From contig WNNJ02002490.1 of NCBI GenBank assembly GCA_012934845.2, positions 124,001-188,000 on the forward strand: 64,000 bases of DNA. The letters are read 5' to 3'. The first letter of the stretch is position 1; the number at the start of each line of letters is the position of its first letter. This DNA comes from Pomphorhynchus laevis (Eukaryota; Acanthocephala; Palaeacanthocephala; Echinorhynchida; Pomphorhynchidae). Shown piece after piece: positions 24,073 to 35,100 of the stretch. Under the pieces are notes generated by a model that had not been told where the DNA came from, made no database searches, and saw only the letters and a program-made list of their open reading frames with translations. The position numbers were made by a program, and so were the translations under genes.

Positions 24073-26763
24073 GAATGCTGGTTTCAACTAATCATTATAC
24101 TCATACTGAAGCTGAAAACTATAAGTACAGTTTATTTCTACAGAAACCTAGCAAGCGAGGATATTGATCTAAATGCGAAAAAATGCTGGCTAATAGGTAA
24201 ATATTACGAAAAGACTACTGGATCATGTGAAGACTACCCGGATTATAGGCTAACGTCTTTCGATATACATAAATTCGCCAAATATAGAGAGCTGGAAATA
24301 AAAACGATATGTAAACAGCTTTGGTTTAATTTCCACAAAAGACTTATGTTTTGCGTCAAACCAGATAATCAAAAGTTATACGACAAGATAATGATTGAAA
24401 AGGATCTTGATGTTCCAAACTTGATTCTGATTCCAGGAATGCCAGATAGCATGGCACATTATGAAGAAATAGAGCATAATAATACTATTGAATGCCTGAA
24501 GATAGGTAAAGCATATGAAGAAAGAAGACGCTACTGCCATTTTATAGACTTTATGGAATGCGAGATATTAAATGATAAGCTGATTCCAAAACTAAATCGA
24601 AGACTGAATACTAACTCTGGTCGCATTTATGTTTGGAATGTTATATGTTCGAAGATGAATCTAATTTACGATCCAATTTTGAAAATGTGTAAAGTCAGTT
24701 ATTCGAATAAACTTGCCCGTAAGACAGTAATGAAGGCAATTGTTAAGAATCCCTATTCCGGAAACAGACAAGATCAGCACGAGAAGCATTTATATTGTGT
24801 TTCAAAGGGATTAAACTACAACCGAAATAAAGAAGTTTGTGAATTGTATAAGATTAATATCAATCGCAAGGCACTTTATCAGAAATTCTTGGTTATATAT
24901 AAGCATGCAAAAGAAATTATATGCGCTGAGCTCGGTCAGTTGTATCAACCAGATCTTGATGTTTGTATTCAACCAATAGGCAAGCAGAAAAAGGCAAGAA
25001 CACGGACTTTACCTTTGATAGACCCGCGGTGGGAGGAAATGCAGGTGTTGGCGAATCGTACTGAAGAAAATTACGGACCCAATCTACGATTATTCACATC
25101 TTCAAGGGAGTACGAATGCTTCAAAAGAGGGTATGTGTACAACAAAGAGTATGATAGATGTAGCTGGAATTTTTACTTATACAGTAATCGATATTTTCTA
25201 TTAGCTTATCGCACGAAGATCCGAGGATTTGTGCATCAAATGTTGAGATCACACTGCTTCGAACACAATTTAGATTATTCGAAGCAACTGAGGGTTTGTA
25301 TATCAAGGAAAGAAAATAAAATTAAATCGGTGTTGATAAATAAAACATCAGAATATAAAAAGGAGCTTATCAAAAGAACGGAAAATGACAGATTTCAACT
25401 TTACCAGCTAAGATCATGTATTGCAATTGGATTGGACTATGATCCAATTAAGGAAGAATGTACAAGGTACCCTGAAGAAATAAATTATATAAATTTCTAT
25501 AAACCATTTGAAATAGAACAGATGAAGATAGCTTGTATTAACGGTAGGCGAATATACCTCGAGCATTTAAACTTTTGCCCACCTGAAATGACCGATTATC
25601 AAAAAGCTTTACTTAACATGAACTTAAACAACGATAAAATCAGGTTTGTGAGAGAATATTGTGAGAGTAAGGGTATGCAATTCAATTATGCAATTAAGGT
25701 ATGCGTACGCAAGACATTTGACAACGTTAAATCAAGAAAACCGAAAAACATGCACACAGAAGAAATACTTGAGAAATTTTGTAAAACTAATGGAGAGATA
25801 TACAATAAAACAGTTGATAAGTGTCAATCTAGATTTGATACGCACTATATTCGTGCAAGCCAAATAAAGAAAATGTGTCACAAAAGCGAACTTGAATACG
25901 ACGATAGAATTGGGTTTTGTGTGCTGCCCAGAAAGCCTTACGAATTAGCTACACCAGCAGTACCAGATTTACGCTTTGTAAAGTCCACTGCAAGAAAGGA
26001 ACGTTTATGTTTAGCTGCTGGAATGATGTATATTAATTTATCGGACACTCAGTGTGCCCATTTTCCTCGTCTTATGAATGGTACACTAATTAAGCATTTA
26101 AATCGCACCCTTAAATCACATATTGATAATATTTCAGCTCAACTTTGTAATCAAATAAACCTTACATACAACTCGTTCTTACAGTTCTGCATAATGGACC
26201 CTAAAAACGAATCCTACCGTGAGACAGTTGATTTAAACTACAACTTTCCAACATTGAATTATACAATGCAATATTGCTTTCTAAAAGGAATGAAGGCGAT
26301 TGTGAAAAGCAATAACTTGGCATTCTGCGTTCCATTTGGTAAATCGTCATTGACACATGAAATTAAACAACAATACGCATATTATCGAGATATGTTCATT
26401 CATCATCGGTGCCCAGTATATTCTACATACGACAGACAAATAGGATTCTGTATTCGACGACCGTTAAAAGTATTTAAAATCTTTGAAGAAAAACCGATAT
26501 CAAAATTTAGAAAATTTTTAAACCTTTTCAGTAAAAAGAGCAAGCAAGTATGCGATATGAATTCCAGTGTGATGTGCTGTCTAATAAAAGGTCTCGATCA
26601 TAGTTACGAAGAAAATGCATGCACAAATTATCGCACGAAACCAACCCGTTTAGAATTAGAGAGTTACGTGAAGAAAATATCAGATCGAAGTACGGAACTT
26701 GTAGCTCATGTGTGTAAAGAAATAAAGCAAAAATTCGATAAACTCCAACAAATATGTGTATAA
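24073..26763 (+). CDS. Cys-x6-Tyr-x6-Cys repeat protein, unknown family
   Basis: A frame without introns stays open for 896 codons from just after TTTATAG (24072) to TAA at 26763. The first ATG in frame is at 24346, but the modules begin earlier, so the start is probably in an upstream exon. Residues 3-20 are strongly hydrophobic (CWFQLIIILILKLK), possibly a signal peptide or anchor. From residue 38 to the end come about 19 modules with Cys at positions 1 and 15 and Tyr or Phe at 8, for example CVSKGLNYNRNKEVC, CAELGQLYQPDLDVC and CKTNGEIYNKTVDKC. About 16 keep the exact spacing. The modules are some 40-50 residues apart, joined by charged, probably helical linkers, and several N-glycosylation sequons are present. 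Paired cysteines suggest a secreted or extracellular protein with one disulfide per module. A poly(A) signal AATAAA lies at 26836-26841. I do not recognise the family and assign no function. Confidence 0.85.
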   Translation, partial: ECWFQLIIILILKLKTISTVYFYRNLASEDIDLNAKKCWLIGKYYEKTTGSCEDYPDYRLTSFDIHKFAKYRELEIKTICKQLWFNFHKRLMFCVKPDNQKLYDKIMIEKDLDVPNLILIPGMPDSMAHYEEIEHNNTIECLKIGKAYEERRRYCHFIDFMECEILNDKLIPKLNRRLNTNSGRIYVWNVICSKMNLIYDPILKMCKVSYSNKLARKTVMKAIVKNPYSGNRQDQHEKHLYCVSKGLNYNRNKEVCELYKININRKALYQKFLVIYKHAKEIICAELGQLYQPDLDVCIQPIGKQKKARTRTLPLIDPRWEEMQVLANRTEENYGPNLRLFTSSREYECFKRGYVYNKEYDRCSWNFYLYSNRYFLLAYRTKIRGFVHQMLRSHCFEHNLDYSKQLRVCISRKENKIKSVLINKTSEYKKELIKRTENDRFQLYQLRSCIAIGLDYDPIKEECTRYPEEINYINFYKPFEIEQMKIACINGRRIYLEHLNFCPPEMTDYQKALLNMNLNNDKIRFVREYCESKGMQFNYAIKVCVRKTFDNVKSRKPKNMHTEEILEKFCKTNGEIYNKTVDKCQSRFDTHYIRASQIKKMCHKSELEYDDRIGFCVLPRKPYELATPAVPDLRFVKSTARKERLCLAAGMMYINLSDTQCAHFPRLMNGTLIKHLNRTLKSHIDNISAQLCNQINLTYNSFLQFCIMDPKNESYRETVDLNYNFPTLNYTMQYCFLKGMKAIVKSNNLAFCVPFGKSSLTHEIKQQYAYYRDMFIHHRCPVYSTYDRQIGFCIRRPLKVFKIFEEKPISKFRKFLNLFSKKSKQVCDMNSSVMCCLIKGLDHSYEENACTNYRTKPTRLELESYVKKISDRSTELVAHVCKEIKQKFDKLQQICV

Positions 26764-27699
26764 CAGAGAGTGTACATTCGAATGAGTTTTCAAAAGAATT
26801 TGCTTAATAATAGTTTCATCTTAGTCATTAACTTGAATAAATTATCAAACATTTAATTTAGCAATATCTCAAAACGAGAGTGATACCAATTTGCGTGAAT
26901 TTTGTTAGTCATTTTAGCCAGACGCGGAAGAACAATGAAAAACACTGCTAGATGCCGTTTCTTCATCACTATGACTCTTCAGTGCCAGTTCCCTCCCACT
27001 GCTAGATGCAGAGAAGGACTAGAATTTAATTTAGCGCTTTCAAAAATTACAGAAATTGATTTGTGCACCAATTTATAACGACAACATACAAATCCTATTT
27101 TAAATGAATTTTCACTAATGAATAATTCCTACATTTAGTCATTACAACATAATTACATCTAATTAAAAGCCAAATGAACAATATTTCACATTTTAGACAA
27201 CTTTAAGTTTTAAAATTAAAAAGCATTTAACGGAAAATGCTAAATTCGGACGATATCAATCTACTAAGAGCCTTCACGTGGTAAAAGATATATGCAACCA
27301 CAAGCCTTATCAATTATATAATCTGTTCGGATTAACAAAGAATCTCTTCATAGATAGCTAAGTCTGAATAATTTTATACGATCATATATAGTGAAAGTTG
27401 TAATATTGTATACATTAAATTCCCAAATCCTACTGTTTAATCGAATTATAGATAATTATTTATAAAATTATTTCAAACATTTAGTAATTAAAAAACTTTA
27501 TAAATTTAATTCTATAAAATTAATTTATCAAAATTAATTTTGTAGAATTAATTTATATAATTAATATATATTAATTATTAATGTTAATAATTAATTATTA
27601 ATAATTATTAATTATTAAAAATTATTTGATATATTTATGTCTAAACTGTTTAAGAAGAGCTTGGGATAAGTTAAAATAATTAAAATTAAAATAATAAAA
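26764..27699. other. no gene seen
   Basis: 3' flank of the Cys-repeat gene, then AT-rich sequence. A short direct repeat (CACTGCTAGATGC at about 26941 and 26997) is the only structure noticed. Confidence 0.5.
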
Positions 27700-28350
27700 T
27701 TTAAAATAAAAATAATTAAATAATTAAATAAGAATATACTATAAATAATTAAATAATTATATATACGATTTCATATAACTTACATCAAGTTAGCATTTAA
27801 AAGTTGAAATTTAAAATAAAAATCAATTCATAAAAATTGACTTTTATTTTAAATTTCAATTTTAAATATTAACTTGATATAAATTATATAAAATCTTATA
27901 TAACAATTATTTATTTTTTATAATTATTTATCTTTATTTTTAATTTATATATTGTATAAAATATGGATATGATATTTTAATAAAAATAAAATGTTTTAAT
28001 GTAAAATATTAAACTATCAATAAAGATGAATAATTATATCATATTTTATACAATTTATATTTATATAAAGTTAAAATGTATACTTAAAATTTAAAATAAA
28101 TATCACTTTTTATGAATTGATTAATAATACACGATGTGTCTGAATTACAATTAGAGGTCGTCATGACGTACTGCTATGTTATCAGATTTCGGCCCCTATT
28201 CTTTGACTATCTTGACTATAATAGATATTTAAAAGTTGAATTTTAAAATAAAAATCAATTTTTATGAATTGACTAATGACATACAATGTATTCGAATAAG
28301 AAATAAAGATCATCAGAAGGAACTGCTGGTACCGGTCATCAGGAGGAAAT
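27700..28350. repeat. cluster of dispersed-family copies, one pair inverted
   Basis: At about 27760-27900 two AT-rich leads of the family face each other (AAATTTAAAATAAAAATCAA and its complement), forming a palindrome. Partial plus-strand copies follow at about 28010-28205 and 28220-28345, each with the GTCATCAGGAGGAA-type block or a near match. Confidence 0.7.
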
Positions 28351-28943
28351 TAAATTATTTTGTAAGTTACTTTCCGATATGTGGTTGATTGACACTACAT
28401 GAAATAATATTAAATAGAATATTAAATATTTCTTAAACTGTAACTGTCTACTGTAATTAATGTTCTACAGTCATCACTTACTTGATTAGGTTGATCGAAA
28501 TGTCTGTCTTATTGTACCATTATAAATATCCAAAAAGACGTCGCTATCATCTTGATATAGACATTATTTACGTAAAATATTTAATTGCATCATAACGATA
28601 TATAAAGGCGATGATACAATGAAAATGATATTATTGAATATAAAACATCATTTGGAATGCAAAGAAATTTATAAAAAACTAAAATAGAAGAAAAATGTAT
28701 AAAGAAATAAAAATACCAGTATATTCGTATAATGCAAATGAAAATACATACTTAACCACAATACTCGTACTATGGGTTCAGTAATAAAAGTTCAAGGTAG
28801 AATATTAATATCATATTTCTAAAATTGATATTATATCAATTAAAACTGCGTCTATACCTTTATTAAATGATTCATCAACAACAAATGCCGGAAACGTTTG
28901 TAGAAAACTGAACACAAACTATCATATACAAGTGACGTAAGAA

Positions 28944-29669
28944 TCACACAAATTTCCTCGATTTTGCTATATCAGGATTAAATTGACTATTATATGATCT
29001 CTTACGTTCGTCCATTTCAACATTTTCATTCTTACTTTTACCGACTTTAATGCCGTAGTGCTTTGACAATAGAACATTTGCTCTTTCTCTTTCGCGATTT
29101 TCTCGCTGAAGTCGCTCCGCTTTCAGATTATCGATTGTATTGTTCCGCTCTGGAACAGTTTCTTTGATTTGCTGGGGACAAACATTCGCATTCGAATTAC
29201 TTGTCCAATTCATATATTTTAACGGATCTAATTCAGATAGAAGTTTATCTCTTCTCGCCTGCTTTGCTACATCACTTTCGCTAATTTTGTTCTGACCAAA
29301 AACTTCCTTTCGACTTTTAGCATACCACGGCATTTCATGATTCGAGTCAACTACAGATTGTCCAAGATAAGTCAATAGACCTATTTGTTTTTCAAAACGT
29401 TCATTTTTCTCTATCTGCTCTTTCTCGCGTTCCTTGTTAGATGAATTCTTTTCATTTTCAACGGGAAATAGATTTATGCAATCTGGCATTGTCGACTGTT
29501 TACTAATCGCCGTATTTCTAAGCTGATTCATACGAGCTTCCTTCTCCGCAAGGAGTTGTCTTCGTTGTAACTGTTTCTCATCTTCTAGTGCCTTTGCTTC
29601 ATCTCTTCTCACTCGAGCAACATTTTCTTTTGTTCGAACGTGCCAACGTTTCTTCGGTAAAATATTCAT
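28944..29669 (-). CDS. LENG1: LENG1-like protein (CIR_N domain)
   Basis: A single-exon frame of 241 residues. The start is set at 29669 because the family begins MNILPKK-W-HVR; seven codons upstream are also open. The N terminus, MNILPKKRWHVRTKENVARV followed by RRDEAKALEDE, is the CIR N-terminal domain with its basic coiled-coil continuation. LLTYLGQS near residue 100 and PWYAKSRK are further LENG1 landmarks. The rest is Lys/Glu-rich, ending in a basic RSYNSQFNPDIAKSRKF. LENG1 proteins are nuclear and found with spliceosomal factors, but the exact role is unknown. A poly(A) signal (AATAAA, minus strand) is at 28859-28864, about 80 bp after the stop. The gene is complete. Confidence 0.88.
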   Translation of the reverse strand: MNILPKKRWHVRTKENVARVRRDEAKALEDEKQLQRRQLLAEKEARMNQLRNTAISKQSTMPDCINLFPVENEKNSSNKEREKEQIEKNERFEKQIGLLTYLGQSVVDSNHEMPWYAKSRKEVFGQNKISESDVAKQARRDKLLSELDPLKYMNWTSNSNANVCPQQIKETVPERNNTIDNLKAERLQRENRERERANVLLSKHYGIKVGKSKNENVEMDERKRSYNSQFNPDIAKSRKFV

Positions 29670-29690
29670 CGGAAGCGAAAACAAAAACAA

Positions 29691-31339
29691 ATCTAGAAAT
29701 ATTTAATATTTGATCGTTCGAATATTTTCATTCAGATTTAAATCATATAGGCACTGCACATTTTTATTGTTAGACAATTAAAATTAATTAAGGTTATAAA
29801 AATTATATTATAAAAACGTATTACATATTTAAAATCAATTTATACCAGATAAAAAATTAAATCCTTTAAGAGATAAAGTGTTATTAGATATAATTTTATA
29901 AGATAGTTTTAATTCTAATTTTGACCATTTGATTAAACGGCGTTAATTATAAAACTAGACATTAAATTAAACACGAATATGTTCTTATTGAAGTTAGTCT
30001 AAATACATTAATGTTTCATATTTGTTTGATCAATAATGACAAAATCGTTTTTTCTTATCAGCTCACACAGTGACCCACCAAGCTTAACTAAAGACAAATC
30101 CATTGAAAATAAATAAATCCTGAAAATTTAATAGTGTGTATACCTTGCTTAGTTTATTGATTTCGTAAATCGATTTAAATTCGAGTTTTCACCTATGAAG
30201 AATTCTATTTCTCATACAGTCATTAAACCCCGCTTTTTTAAACGACGAAGTCTATAAAGACAATTATAAAAAGAATTACTTAAATGAAACATACATTATT
30301 GATGGTACATATATACTTTATGGACATACATATAAATTATGTTATATTGAATCAGTATTTCTTAAAACATACACAGTCGATAAAGATTACAACTGTTATT
30401 CTTAAGATAACACTTAAGAATGCAATATTCTCATCAACATCAAATAATACATTCTTCATTAAAAACGACTTTAAAAATTAGAGATACAATCTTCCTCTCA
30501 TATATTCCAGTATAAATGCCATGACTAAAACGGTTATCTTAAAGCATATTACTTAATAATAAAAGTAATAACAAACACGAAATAATCGATTTCGTTCATG
30601 TTTTAATGTGACTGAAAAGGATTCACATTTGAGCAAATAATATTTACTCCTTAGTGTATATCTTGATAGAGCATGTGCTGTGACTGACAAAAGCCGCATC
30701 ATCAATTCACAAACATAGCTTGTAAAAAACCTACTTTATTTTGTGCTTTAGTCGTTGACAAAATAAGAATTTTGTAGCAAACTATAAAATTTGAAAAACT
30801 ACTCATCGAATAAGTTTCATCGATTGGTAAATATTTAATTATCGATTATTAAAAATTTAGGAAAATTATCTCTATATTTTTACATTAACCGGCTGGTAAA
30901 TATTTAATTGTTGCAATTGTTGTATATAAAAATATAGTAAGTTTGTAATATTAAAAAATAGAAAAGTGTATTTGACTGTGTTTATATCTTATCGAAAGTG
31001 AAACTAAAATATTGGATAAAAGCTCACGAAACGATGATATTCCCACGTACAAGTTTATACACAACTAAGAAAGGTGTCTTAATTAGATCGAATGATTATT
31101 TTTGATTCGACAAATGCAGACAAAGAGTAGTAATTCATTTTCATCCATACGTTTGAGAATGAATGTATATGTAAGCTTATGCTCCAAATGAGTTTGTACA
31201 CCAACAACTAGAACAGGAAATAATTTTCAAAATGACTCGAGCAACCAAGTGATTTATTGATATCATTTAAAATCAGTAACAATACGGATATCGTTAACAA
31301 TCCGTAACTAATGGGAATATCCATAGTGGGTAAAACTAG
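29691..31339. other. AT-rich, no gene seen
   Basis: Upstream of LENG1. No coding signal or repeat recognised in about 1.6 kb. Confidence 0.5.
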
Positions 31340-31610
31340 CAAGTGTGGCAAAGCAAAATGCAATTATGTGCCCAAATGAAGATAGTGTCCAAGTTCAAGA
31401 GCAACGTAACATCATTAGAGTATGACATTGTGACCAATTGTGACATAATTAATCTAATGGATTGCGAATGTAATCAGCAATACACTATAGATACGGGTTG
31501 CCAATTCAGAATTAGCATTGATAATGGAAGATCTCACTTAAAGACAATTGGTATAATTAAAATTCGTGGGGGACATACCAGATTTGCGAAACACTATAAT
31601 TGAATCAACA
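31340..31610 (+). mobile_element. Penelope-like element, GIY-YIG endonuclease remnant
   Basis: The frame reads SKFKSNVTSLEYDIVTNCD, then CECNQQYTIDTGCQFRISID and NGRSHLKTI. The order (Cys cluster, T-x-L-x-Y-x-I, Cys-x-Cys, QY followed by G-x-QFR-x-R and HRSHLK-like tail) follows the GIY-YIG endonuclease region of Penelope-like elements. Only this domain is seen; the copy is decayed and lies between LENG1 and the MICU-like gene. Confidence 0.55.
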
Positions 31611-32175
31611 TTCATAGCAGCAGAGCATCGGAAAATAACGGAGGATTAAAAGTGGAAACAACGTTTAAAAGGAAACTACAACAATACGAAACCTTTTGAT
31701 GAGTCCGGGTTTACAATTGCAAGACAGTAGCGGACAAAACAATATTAACAGACAAGGCAAAACTCTGGCATGTTGTAAATTAAGGTGTATGATATTAGAA
31801 GTAATGAAGAAATGATAGTATAGCTGGTTGCGAAATTACCTTGTGTGATCTAACAACATTGATAAAATAAATAAAAGAATCCATCAAAGAATCCCCAGTA
31901 CCGATTTTATGATCTCCTGATCACATCAATATTATATATATTCTGTATTTATATTATCAAAATGCCTCTCAAGGTCTGTTCTAGACCCTTCCATATATTC
32001 ATAGTATATTTCGCTGTTTTCGGTGTAAAGGAATGTTTTAAAAATTTTTAAAATAGTCCAAAAAATTTTAAAATATTTTGAAATAATTTAAAATTCTTAT
32101 AAAACAATCATTAATTAAATTATCAATTCATGATAATATCAATTTATCATAGCAGCGATTTACCATAATGCTTAC

Positions 32176-35100
32176 CCTAAACATGGAATGACTTAAGAAT
32201 GTAAACATTCCGTAGATTAACTCGTCGCTCTGCAGTAGTCCATTGTCATCAAAATCAAAAAGATCAAATAAAATATCGCATATTGCTGGGCTAATGTTTC
32301 GATTTGTAGAAATTTGAACGGCCTTGTAAAAATCAGCTAAACAATGCAAAACAGTAGTCTCGTATTTTGTGCAAATTCAGTCCACATTGTAACCTATAAG
32401 TTCTTGAACAACTTTTCAAGCTCAGAGCACGACGAAAGATATAAAGTTTTTGAATTTAACACATTTACTAACTAAATATTTTTATTGCTAAAGAATATGT
32501 GTATGTCAGTGCAGTTATTGTTGGAATTGAAATTTTAATGACTATTTTATTTAATTCTGCACGTTGTTTCAACCCTAACCACATAATCTTTTATGTATAT
32601 ATTCAAAATTATATACAAAATCAACAAAAACGACCACGTTTAATAAAAATATACTAAATGATCAGTGCGCATCAAAGAATCTCTTATTAGTTATCATAAG
32701 TATTGATGTACTAACAAATATCATCAAATATTATTCAAATATTATATTAGAAAAATGTGGCTACTAACCAAAATAAGATAAAATACAATTATAGGTCAAT
32801 CGTTTATCTGAATAATGTTGTAATCGTTCATTTGAAAAATAAAATAAAAAATGTGATATTTTTGTACAATAAATCAAAAATTAATTAACGACTATGATAG
32901 GCTAAGTTGTATAATAGACAGTTATTGTAATACAAAATACTATAATCGTACAATAAATGTAAATAATAACAATAGAAAATATACATTAACCATAAACTTC
33001 ATTAATAAATGTATAGATAACATAAATATAGCCGGACTTTTAAATAATTCTAAAAGTAAAGAAATAATAGGGTCAGATTTAAGTAAATATATTCCTAAAA
33101 TAAGGTATAAACTCCTACCACCATTAGGACGAAAAATTTGTAATTATAATAAAGAATTAAAATCAATATGTAACGATAATATTAGAAACATAATAGAAAC
33201 AGAATGTGATTGCTAACGTCTTAATTTTGAAAAAATAAATGAACATATATGCACTCATAATCTAGAATTAATCGAAAACAACGAATTAAGTAAAATGCTA
33301 TCAGAAAGGTATAAATATAGATTAAATGATGATTAAATGATTTCTATTGTTAATAATAACAATAGAAAATATACATTAACCATAAACTTCATGAATTAAT
33401 GTATAGATAACATAAATATAGCCGGACTTTTAAATACTTCTAAAAGTAAAGAAATAATAGAATCAGATTTAAGTAAATATATTCCTAGAATATATTGACG
33501 GCATAAGAATAGCAGCTTATAAGAATAGCAGCTTATAAAAATATCAGCTTATTTACGGAAATAGGTAAAAGAATAGCAGCTTATCACGAAAATAAGCTAC
33601 TATGTTGGGTCAAGGAAAAGGGCCGAAACCTAATAACATAGCAGTCCCCTGTTAATCTCTAATCCTTATACCGATACATCGTCATCGTATATTACTAGTC
33701 AATTCATACAAATTAATTTTAATTTTACATTTTAATAATAAATTTTATCGTATATAAATATTAATTGTATAAATTCTTATATAATAATTTATAGTTTATA
33801 AATTATTAATTTATAATAATTAATAATTATAACTATTAATTTCATATAAATTAAAATATGAAATTAAAAAATGAAATTAAAATATCATATTAATATATCA
33901 TATTAATATGTTCTTATAACATATTAAAATACAAACACTCAGTTACGCATGACTCGTTACGTGTAGATGACACGTAACCATTTTTATCATTGTTTAGTAT
34001 GTATGCTGCAGAAATAAAAGTAAATAAAGGTTTATATACGATTCACAATTGTAAAAGTTTTGAAATATGCTAGTGTTTGAAAAATAGAAAGTTTTCGTGA
34101 CAATTGACGAGATGCTTTTTACATTAAGTAAAAAGCATCTCGTCAATTGTCACGTCAATTGATGACACGTTTTTTAAATACATAGTGGAATTCAAAGTTT
34201 TTTTAATGGTATTCAAACCTCTGCTGATAGGATGTATTCCTTGTGTGTATATGGCTAATGCCGATTTTAAACGTGGTAGACTGCTAACAATATCGAAATA
34301 TCCTGACAGATCGTGTATAGACATATCCTTAAAACTGCGAACTTGCACAAATCAGAAAAATAAAGAGTACCGTATCTTGAAAGCGTGGTCTGCTAAGCCG
34401 TTCTGTAAAAGATTCTTTTGAGATGGAGCAGTGATCAAACTCAATCATTCTTGAAAAGAAAGTACTTGCTTTAAGTCGATTTTCATTGTCTTGCTTGCTT
34501 AAAATCTGAAATCCGTGTAACATCACTTCACTTCGTAATTTGACAGCAAATCTGTTGTTTTAATTACAGAAATGTAATTGTAACTAATGTTACCAAGCGA
34601 CGATTACTTTTCTAAAGTGTCGACTGTTATTATATCACCACCGTTTCTGAAGAAATGATCAAATACAGTAATTCGTTCCTTGTGTTGGTGGTCCTTCTAA
34701 AATGATCAACATAGTTAAACATAATAAGCAGTGAATTTACTAATCCTGATTCGAGTTGTTTAGGTGATTGTTGAACAGTTGAAGCGCTTTCAATTACCTA
34801 ACATAAAACTTCAAATGTAAATGATATATGATTTTGCCTTTGTTTTTAAGTTTTGTTTTGAATTTTTGTTTTTAAAACTTTCAATAAATTTTAAAACTCC
34901 TTAAATATTCAATTTTTATATAATAACTCAATAGGCGAATAGTAATTTGTTAGCTTTGAAGTCGATAAGTAAAAATATCTTAATAAAAAGAGAGCAGATA
35001 ATGAAGATGATGGAAATTTCGCTTACATGATTATTATTAACTTTACCATAAAATTAACGGTTATCTAGAACGATCAGCATTGATGTCGTTAAATCCTACC

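Noticed and set aside
25121-25867. Small frames at 25121-25306 (minus) and 25661-25867 (plus)
   Set aside because: They lie within the Cys-repeat coding frame and lack any independent support.
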